The translations under genes and the position numbers were made by a program. Below are positions 58,777 through 64,000 of a stretch of DNA of 64,000 nt, in pieces (position 1 is the first letter of the stretch; every line of letters begins with the position of its first letter). This stretch comes from Verrucomicrobiota bacterium (GTDB lineage Bacteria; Verrucomicrobiota; Verrucomicrobiia; Verrucomicrobiales; Verrucomicrobiaceae). The notes beneath the pieces were generated by a model that was not told where the DNA came from, did no database searches, and saw nothing but the letters and a program-made list of their open reading frames with translations. The stretch covers positions 245,820-309,819 of the forward strand of contig JAFLEI010000002.1 of assembly GCA_017301975.1 (NCBI GenBank). The letters run 5' to 3'.

Positions 58777-58998
58777 ATGAAAACGCTCTGCATCACGATC
58801 CTGCTTTCAGCCACCTCCCTTGTTTCGTGCACGAATGGACCCGGTGCTCGCAATGGCACCGTAGTCGGCGCACTCGGCGGCGCTGCCGTCGGAGGCATTG
58901 CCACACGAAGCCTTGGCGGAGCCGCCGTCGGCGCCGGTGTCGGTGCGCTGGCCGGCAACTACATCGGCGGCCGCCGTGATCGCCGCTACCATAGATAA
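58777..58998 (+). CDS. Small glycine-zipper lipoprotein
   Basis: 73 residues from ATG 58777. Lipobox SLVSC, then a glycine zipper (GTVVGALGGAAVGGIATR, GGAAVGAGVGALAGNYIGG) and a basic tail. Resembles OsmB/SlyB-type osmotically induced outer-membrane lipoproteins. Confidence 0.82.
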   Translation: MKTLCITILLSATSLVSCTNGPGARNGTVVGALGGAAVGGIATRSLGGAAVGAGVGALAGNYIGGRRDRRYHR

Positions 58999-59354
58999 TC
59001 GGTCGTCTCTTTGAACTTTGCGCTCATGAGCTACCAGGCCAGCCTCCATCATCTCACCACGGGGCGTTTCCTGATGGAATGCCTGGCCGAGGGCCGCGAT
59101 TTGCGAGAAGCGGAAGATGTGGCCATTGCCAGGGGCTGCCCTCGTGTCACGGGCGTTGCCGCGTGAAATGGACGTGCGGCATCTGCACCAGTGCAGGAGA
59201 AGTCGGACGCCAGCTGCCGCTGGGTTCAGCTTTGCCTGAAGCCACCCAGTGAAGCAGGCTATCGTTGCCCGGCTGACGGTTTTCTCCATCATCTTGCAGG
59301 CACTGCGACAGAGACAAGGCTGACAAGGCCCGGTCTGCGTATCATGGTCTTGCC
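58999..59354. other. Gap of 356 bases with only a weak small frame
   Basis: Apart from the doubtful 46-residue frame, no repeat, RNA or terminator structure stands out. The A+T content rises little, and the promoter of the hydrolase gene at 59355 should lie near its right end. Confidence 0.3.
59026..59166 (+). CDS. Possible 46-residue protein
   Basis: Starts MSYQASLHHLTTGRFLMECL and ends RVTGVAA, with an Arg/Glu-rich helix between. No Shine-Dalgarno and no family recognised. Could be chance; listed because it is the only plausible frame in the 59.0-59.35 kb gap. Confidence 0.25.
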   Translation: MSYQASLHHLTTGRFLMECLAEGRDLREAEDVAIARGCPRVTGVAA

Positions 59355-60236
59355 ATGAACACACGCGCTTCAGACCCTCAGCACGCTTCTCCCATCGGAG
59401 AAATCGCCGCACGCCTCGGCTGGCTGTGCGGTCTGATCACTATCCTCCTCACAGCGGGCTGTGCCACCTATGGGCCGGAACGGCAGGGTGAAAAGGTTTA
59501 CCGGGATGTTTTGTTCGCCAGTCCGGGCGGGCACAAGCTGCGCATGGACCTGTATGTGCCGAAGACGGCGAAACCCGCTCCAGTGGTGCTGTGGATCTTC
59601 GGCGGTGGCTGGAGGTTTGGCAGCAAAGGATACCACGTGAACGTGCGGGATCTCACCAGCGTCGGCATCGCTGTGGCTTCCATTCAATATCGCTTGAGCC
59701 AGGCCGCCGTGTACCCCGCACAACTGGAGGACTGTCGTGCCGCAGCTCAGTGGCTGCGCACAAATGGGGCTCAATACGGCATCGATGCCTCGCGCATGGG
59801 GGCCAGTGGCGAGTCGGCAGGCGGCCAGCTTGCGGCGTTGCTCGCCGCCGCTGAAGGGAAGTCGCGCATCCGGGCGGTATGCGCGCTTTATCCGGCCACG
59901 GACATCATTGATCTGGGGCGCTTGTACGCGAAACCCGGCAAGCTAAGCCTCATTGACAAACTGTTGGGCGGGCCCATCGAGGAAAAGCTCGACCTCGCTG
60001 CCGACGCGAGCCCGATCGATCACGTGAGCCCCTCGCTGCCACCCTTTCTCATCATCCATGGAGACCGCGACAGAGTCGTTCCGCTGCAGCAAAGTGAGAG
60101 GCTCTTTTTCGCGCTCGCAGACGTCGGAGTGGAATCCCAGTTCATGGTCGTGTCTGACAAAGGCCATTGGTTCCGCCTGAACAACGAACAGTTCGCGGAA
60201 GTCTCGCTTTTTTTCCAGATCCACCTCCGCAGGTGA
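59355..60236 (+). CDS. Alpha/beta-hydrolase (esterase/lipase), lipoprotein
   Basis: 293 residues. Lipobox LTAGC (Cys36). Oxyanion-hole motif FGGGW (83-87), nucleophile Ser154 in GESAG, acid IHGDRDRVVP and His in KGHWF. Esterase of the BD-FAE/HSL-like group acting in the periplasm or outer membrane. Stand-alone; convergent with the PRC-barrel gene. Confidence 0.88.
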   Translation: MNTRASDPQHASPIGEIAARLGWLCGLITILLTAGCATYGPERQGEKVYRDVLFASPGGHKLRMDLYVPKTAKPAPVVLWIFGGGWRFGSKGYHVNVRDLTSVGIAVASIQYRLSQAAVYPAQLEDCRAAAQWLRTNGAQYGIDASRMGASGESAGGQLAALLAAAEGKSRIRAVCALYPATDIIDLGRLYAKPGKLSLIDKLLGGPIEEKLDLAADASPIDHVSPSLPPFLIIHGDRDRVVPLQQSERLFFALADVGVESQFMVVSDKGHWFRLNNEQFAEVSLFFQIHLRR

Positions 60237-60264
60237 TTCCCGGCCATGCACCCTCCCAAAGCAA

Positions 60265-60289
60265 GCCGGGAACCCGTGAGGTTCCCGGC
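60265..60289. terminator. Hairpin between convergent genes
   Basis: Stem GCCGGGAACC (60265-60274) with GGTTCCCGGC (60280-60289) and a 5-base loop, between the hydrolase and PRC-barrel genes. No clear T-run on either side. Confidence 0.6.
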
Positions 60290-60319
60290 AGATGCAGGGG
60301 CGGTGATTCAGACCCGGTT

Positions 60320-61159
60320 TCAGTGGGGCGCTTTTGACTTTCTGCTTGTACGGGCTTCTCCATCTGGAATTTTGCGATTGGGGTAAGATTCTTCCTGGAA
60401 GTATTCCCGGCTGTCGCCAACCCACTTCAGATGCGGCTCGTCCTTGAGCGACGCCAGAGTTTCGTCCAGCACCAGACCGTTGCGCGTTGCGTTGTACCTC
60501 AGAGCCCTGGCTTTTACGATGTACCTGCCGCGACCGGCCATTGACTGCGTTTCATCCACGATATGATCGATCTGTCCCTTGGGTAGATCCATCATCAGAC
60601 TGCTCACCTGGCCCAGATACTGACCTTTCGTGCTCTTGATCGACATGCCCATGATGCGATCCGTCCTTTCAACATGCCCCAGGTGGGGGATCCGGGCATT
60701 CCTGCCGGAAAGCAGTCCAGCAGAGTGGAACCAGGGCTGCTGGCCATAATAACGGCTGACTGCGGCCACACGCGCAGCGTTGGAATAGGACGCCACATCG
60801 GACGTCATGAACCTGGGAGCCGCGTCAAAGCGCGCCTTGCTCACATCCAGACGCATCACCTGTCTGGATGTGTCCAGCTTGAACGCGCGGGGCGGCGCGG
60901 AGGTCAGCTTGCCACCGAGTCCGAAAAAGCCGCCGGAGGCAATCACCACCTCCACCAGTTGTGCATTCTCCAGATCGGCGGTGACGAACTTGATCCTGCC
61001 GAGCAGTTGATCTTGGAGGTTCCAGACCTGGATGCCGGCGAGTTCGGTGAAGGATTGCTGCGGGTTGAGCATCTGGCCATTGGATGGCGCGGGCTGTGCC
61101 TGCATGCTGCCGCAGTACGAGGCAAGTGTCCCGGCGATAACGATGGATTTGAGTTTCAT
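60320..61159 (-). CDS. Exported protein with two PRC-barrel-like domains
   Basis: 279 residues with signal peptide (about 1-21). The first PRC-barrel (about 36-105: ELAGIQVWNLQDQLLGRIKF in part, LVEVVIASGGFFGLGG) and the second (about 165-240: IMGMSIKSTKGQYLGQVSSL) are separated by a Tyr/Ala-rich linker. Extracytoplasmic PRC-barrels are common in stress and adhesion contexts. A dyad motif lies about 100 bases upstream. Function unknown. Confidence 0.85.
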   Translation of the reverse strand: MKLKSIVIAGTLASYCGSMQAQPAPSNGQMLNPQQSFTELAGIQVWNLQDQLLGRIKFVTADLENAQLVEVVIASGGFFGLGGKLTSAPPRAFKLDTSRQVMRLDVSKARFDAAPRFMTSDVASYSNAARVAAVSRYYGQQPWFHSAGLLSGRNARIPHLGHVERTDRIMGMSIKSTKGQYLGQVSSLMMDLPKGQIDHIVDETQSMAGRGRYIVKARALRYNATRNGLVLDETLASLKDEPHLKWVGDSREYFQEESYPNRKIPDGEARTSRKSKAPH

Positions 61160-61261
61160 AAGAATGCTTTCATTTTACCGGTGCCTGCTGGATGCAGATA
61201 AGCCGGAAGGATTGCTCGATGGTCGAGAATGCATCTTAGTCGCGCCGTTCCTGTTCCTGCC

Positions 61262-61275
61262 ATGGGGTGTAACCC
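61262..61275. promoter_or_regulatory. Dyad motif ATGGGGTGTAACCC, copy 4
   Basis: About 103 bases upstream of the PRC-barrel ATG (minus) and 144 bases upstream of the small gene at 61419 (plus). A CTAAGAT-like sequence lies about 24 bases downstream on the minus strand, as in copies 1-3. Confidence 0.65.
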
Positions 61276-61418
61276 CACTCTGGAAGCGGCCCCCGCTCAC
61301 TGGGTTTCCTGCCTGATGAAGGACTCTTTAACCGGCCCCATCACGGTGAAGGCTGTCATGACGAGGTTACGGCCATGCAGAGCATCTCGTCCGATTTGAT
61401 ATTGCAAATAACGCAGCC

Positions 61419-61628
61419 ATGAACACCACAACTCTCCATACCAAGACTCTCAAGGTGAGTGTCGAAACCGCATGTGCGCTGCTGGACGATGCTCTGGAAG
61501 CAGAGAAAAAAAGGAGATCGGTCGCGCCCGTCCGCAAACGCGTAGCACCACCCTCCGATGATGGGACCTTGCCAGTTCCGCCAGAGCCCATTGCTGAATC
61601 GCAGAATGCGGTCCAAGAACAGGAGTAG
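61419..61628 (+). CDS. Small hypothetical protein
   Basis: 69 residues. An N-terminal helix (LKVSVETACALLDDALEAEKKRR in part: VSVETACALLDDALEAEKK) and a Pro/Glu-rich disordered tail (PPSDDGTLPVPPEP). No signal or membrane segment, no family recognised. Convergent with the YihY gene. Confidence 0.5.
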   Translation: MNTTTLHTKTLKVSVETACALLDDALEAEKKRRSVAPVRKRVAPPSDDGTLPVPPEPIAESQNAVQEQE

Positions 61629-61678
61629 GGTTTCCCCAGGCTAAGATTCGTCGCGCCCATGCATGACGTGGTGAAAAA

Positions 61679-62542
61679 TCAGCCGGATGCCGTCAGCTGT
61701 TCATCATTCCGGTGGGAGCCATGGCTCAGCGCATACACACGCGTGAAGGCGGCGCCGAAAAACAGAATCTGCGCGGAGTAGTACACCCAGATCAGAATGA
61801 TGATGAGAGATCCTGCCGCTCCATATCTGGAGGCCAGCACACTGCGCCCAAAATAGAAGCCGAGCAGGAATCTGCCCAGTTCGAACAGCGCTGCGGCAAT
61901 CAGCGCTCCGATCCAGACATCCTTCCAGGTGATGGAGACGTCGGGCACCAGCCGGAAGATAAGCGCAAACAGCAGAGCGACGACGAGCAGCGAGATCACG
62001 TCGTTCCCCCAGGCCCAGGGGCCGTCCAAAGCCGGAAATTGCGCATGCAGGCGGCCGCCGGCCACTGCGACAGCCGCTGAAAACAGCAGCGACACCAGCA
62101 TCAGAAAGCCCATGACAAAAACCATCCCAAAGGAAAAGACACGCTCCTTCACCAGTAAGAAGACCGGGTGGCGTTTCGAAGACACGCCCCAGATCTGGTT
62201 GAGCGAATCCTGCAGCTCACCAAACACCCCCGATGCTCCGACGAGCAGCACCGCAAAGCCGGTCAGCGTGTCAAACAATCCAGTGCTCTTCACATCGGTT
62301 TCCCGCAGAATCAGCTCCATCATCTCCGCGCCTTGGCTCCCGACAAAGTTTCTGAACTGTCCGACAATTTCGGCGCGCGCCGAATTGCGTTCCACCACGA
62401 GACCGAGCAGGGACAAAACGAGGATGGAAAGCGGGGCTAGCGAGAAGACGGTGTAGAACGAAAGAGCCGCGCCCATCTTCGGCACTCTGTGGGCGTCCCA
62501 TTGGCGGAACGTCTCGCGAAGGAGGGGAAAAACCGTTTTCAT
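61679..62542 (-). CDS. YihY/RbnN-family inner-membrane protein
   Basis: 287 residues from ATG 62542. About six transmembrane helices; the family motif AALSFYTVFSLAPL lies in helix 1 and GAAGSLIIILIWVYYSAQILFFGA (part: LIIILIWVYYSAQILFFG) in the last. Formerly called RNase BN in error; function now unknown. The upstream AI-2E permease gene ends 8 bases before, so they share a transcript. Confidence 0.92.
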   Translation of the reverse strand: MKTVFPLLRETFRQWDAHRVPKMGAALSFYTVFSLAPLSILVLSLLGLVVERNSARAEIVGQFRNFVGSQGAEMMELILRETDVKSTGLFDTLTGFAVLLVGASGVFGELQDSLNQIWGVSSKRHPVFLLVKERVFSFGMVFVMGFLMLVSLLFSAAVAVAGGRLHAQFPALDGPWAWGNDVISLLVVALLFALIFRLVPDVSITWKDVWIGALIAAALFELGRFLLGFYFGRSVLASRYGAAGSLIIILIWVYYSAQILFFGAAFTRVYALSHGSHRNDEQLTASG

Positions 62543-62549
62543 GATTGGT

Positions 62550-63695
62550 TCAGGCCTTGTCACCAAATGCCTGGTCTTTCTGCAGCTCATGTTTTTCTGA
62601 CACGCCTTCGCGGAGAAAAGGCTTCAGCCAGATGCGCTCGATCGCGGCATATGAGGCAAGAATGGGGAGCGCGGCCAGAGCCCCCTGGATTCCCGCCAGA
62701 AGCACCCCCGCCAGCAGGCCCAGCAGCACCGTCAAGGTGGAAACTCTCAGGTGTTTGCCATAAACCATCGGCACGATGTAATACGTCTCCACCGCATGAA
62801 ACAGAAGATACAATCCCACAACGATGAAAGCTGTCTTGGGGGACACGCTCAGAGCCAGTAGAAATGCCGGCACCGTGGCCATGATGAAGCCCAGGATCGG
62901 CAGCACATCCAAAATTCCGGCCAGCAGCGCCAGCATCAGCGCCCCAGGCACGTGCAGCATTCCCAAGACCGCAAAGGCATACACCGTCACCAGCGCGGAG
63001 GTGATGAACTGTCCGGAGACGTAGCCGAAGATCACCTGTGAGATTTCCCCAGAAGTCAGGCGCAGCTTTGCACGCTTCAATGGAGAAAAGAATGCCAGCA
63101 GCCATTCATAGGTCTTGCTGCCATCAACCACCAGATACAGCGCGATCACCAGCATCAGCACCACTTCCGAAATTCCGCCGAGCGCGATGCCTCCTGCCGA
63201 CCAGAAACTGCCCATCCAGGCGTAGGCCTCGGACCAGTTCGCGCTGCCCACCAGGTGAGTGATGTTCAGACGCATGGCCGAGCTCACAGGCAGTTGTTTG
63301 AGGGCCTCTTCGTACAGCTGCGGCACGCTGTGGCCGAAGGTGGTCGCCCTGTCGAGCAGCGTGGGCACAATGAGCGCCAGGCTGGTTGCCAGGACCGTCA
63401 ACAAGCCGCCGATGACCAGCAGCAGGCTGGCCCAGTGCTTGATGCCTTTTTCGTCAAGCCAATCCACAAACGCATGCAATGTCACGGCAAGAAAAAGCGC
63501 GAGGAACGACAGCAGTAGAAGCGGCCACAGGACATGGATGGCATAGGCGGTCAGCGCTGCAGCAAACACCTTGATGAAGGTGACCCAGGGAATGTGCAAC
63601 TCCACGCGCTGAGAGACATCCTCGAAGAAGGAAGGCGGCGTGGCGGGTGTCTCTGGTAGTGCCGCAGCGGCTGGGGTTGCATCTTCCGCAGGCAT
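62550..63695 (-). CDS. AI-2E-family permease, second copy
   Basis: 381 residues. Eight predicted helices in the PerM/AI-2E pattern: N-terminal pair (VFAAALTAYAIHVLWPLLLL in part: AYAIHVLWPLLLLSFL), periplasmic-facing domain, and conserved GAALALLAGIL-like ALMLALLAGILDVLPILG with PxxG, ending near the ERIWLKPFL tail. No C-terminal B12-like domain, unlike the copy at 21037. Operon with YihY; a dyad motif lies about 138 bases upstream. Confidence 0.9.
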   Translation of the reverse strand: MPAEDATPAAAALPETPATPPSFFEDVSQRVELHIPWVTFIKVFAAALTAYAIHVLWPLLLLSFLALFLAVTLHAFVDWLDEKGIKHWASLLLVIGGLLTVLATSLALIVPTLLDRATTFGHSVPQLYEEALKQLPVSSAMRLNITHLVGSANWSEAYAWMGSFWSAGGIALGGISEVVLMLVIALYLVVDGSKTYEWLLAFFSPLKRAKLRLTSGEISQVIFGYVSGQFITSALVTVYAFAVLGMLHVPGALMLALLAGILDVLPILGFIMATVPAFLLALSVSPKTAFIVVGLYLLFHAVETYYIVPMVYGKHLRVSTLTVLLGLLAGVLLAGIQGALAALPILASYAAIERIWLKPFLREGVSEKHELQKDQAFGDKA

Positions 63696-63953
63696 AATGA
63701 GTGTGTTCTAAAGAACGATGACTGAAAGCTGATGATGGTGCCCGGACCGCCGTGGCATCTGGCGACGAGCGGATCGCAGGATGGATGCCGTCGTTCGCAG
63801 TCTCATGCTCGGCTGCCAGGCCCACATCTGCCATGGGGTGTAACCCCCATCCTGGATTCCTGCGTCTCAGGTCTCGATGCCTGACGGTGTCCCGCCCTCG
63901 GCCGGGTTGAGAAGCGCTGTTGTCACGGCACCTGGCGTGCGGTCCTTCCAGCA
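63696..63953. other. Intergenic region with dyad copy 5
   Basis: 258 bases between the permease start and the tRNA gene. No coding frame is convincing. It carries one 14-mer motif and probably the promoter for the permease-YihY operon. Confidence 0.4.
63833..63846. promoter_or_regulatory. Dyad motif ATGGGGTGTAACCC, copy 5
   Basis: About 138 bases upstream of the AI-2E permease ATG. The dyad here is GGGGTGTAACCCCC. Confidence 0.65.
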
Positions 63954-64000
63954 TGGTGCACCCGGCAGGGATCGAACCTGCGACCAGCCGATTAGAAATC
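63954..64000 (-). tRNA. tRNA-Arg (anticodon UCU), 3' part
   Basis: Reading the minus strand from 64000: anticodon arm loop TTTCTAA with 3' stem TCGGC, T-arm GCAGG-TTCGATC-CCTGC, acceptor end CGGGTGC and encoded ACCA. Anticodon TCT gives Arg. The 5' half lies beyond the window. Confidence 0.88.

Noticed and set aside
63454..63954. Minus-strand frame between the permease and the tRNA
   Set aside because: Out-of-frame shadow of the AI-2E gene with Arg/His/Cys-rich noise; no start signal.
1..64000. CRISPR arrays, insertion sequences and rRNA genes
   Set aside because: I scanned for regularly spaced 25-40-base repeats, transposase motifs and conserved rRNA strings and found none; the only dispersed repeat is the 14-mer dyad.

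Overview
The window (about 58-60% G+C by eye) looks like chromosome of a Verrucomicrobia-type bacterium, close to the Prosthecobacter/Verrucomicrobium group. This is inferred from the gene mix: Ser/Thr kinases with lectin or TPR sensors, a Planctomycetes/Verrucomicrobia-style ECF sigma factor, an Anbu-transglutaminase pair, many tiny stress-envelope proteins and pseudopilin-like small proteins. No marker gene settles the genus.

Layout. 1-5.5 kb: the N-terminal part of a type I polyketide synthase (KS-AT-DH, running off the left edge) diverging from an asparagine-synthetase-like amidotransferase. 5.7-10.7 kb: a stressosome operon (RsbR, RsbS, RsbT, an RsbT-RsbX fusion, and a hybrid histidine kinase with an RsbT-like N-terminus). 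10.8-26.9 kb: envelope and stress functions: cupredoxin-like and Cys-rich copper-storage-like proteins, TPR protein, amidase, small lipoproteins, a PaaK/CapK-like adenylating enzyme, L,D-transpeptidase, entericidin, AI-2E permease, cardiolipin synthase, ferritin-like protein and sialate O-acetylesterase. 26.9-28.6 kb: Anbu proteasome-like hydrolase with its transglutaminase partner. 28.7-33.1 kb: two convergent Ser/Thr kinases (TPR sensor; peptidoglycan-binding-like sensor).

33.9-55.5 kb is the most unusual part: a chromosomal type IV secretion system. It has a VirD4-like coupling ATPase, VirB2, B3, B4, B5, B6, two VirB8, B9 and B10 homologues, three lipoproteins and a stand-alone Clp-type AAA+ ATPase. 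I see no relaxase, VirB1 or VirB11. A 768-residue protein with a PI3/PI4-kinase-like DRHxxN...IDND signature is encoded divergently from the coupling protein. A lectin/lamin-tail Ser/Thr kinase, an ECF sigma factor and a cyclic-nucleotide-binding-like protein sit inside the locus. The operon ends in two glycine-rich proteins and a tandem calcium-loop protein, all without Sec signals and all with basic C-termini. I read this as a protein-export apparatus with its own regulators and candidate substrates.

55.6-63.7 kb: a second island of small stress-envelope genes (DUF3185, lmo0937-like, CsbD, a YqjD-like paralogue, PRC-barrel protein, YihY, AI-2E permease, a second transglutaminase). It carries five identical copies of the intergenic 14-mer ATGGGGTGTAACCC, a candidate regulon operator. 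The window ends inside a tRNA-Arg(UCU) gene on the minus strand.
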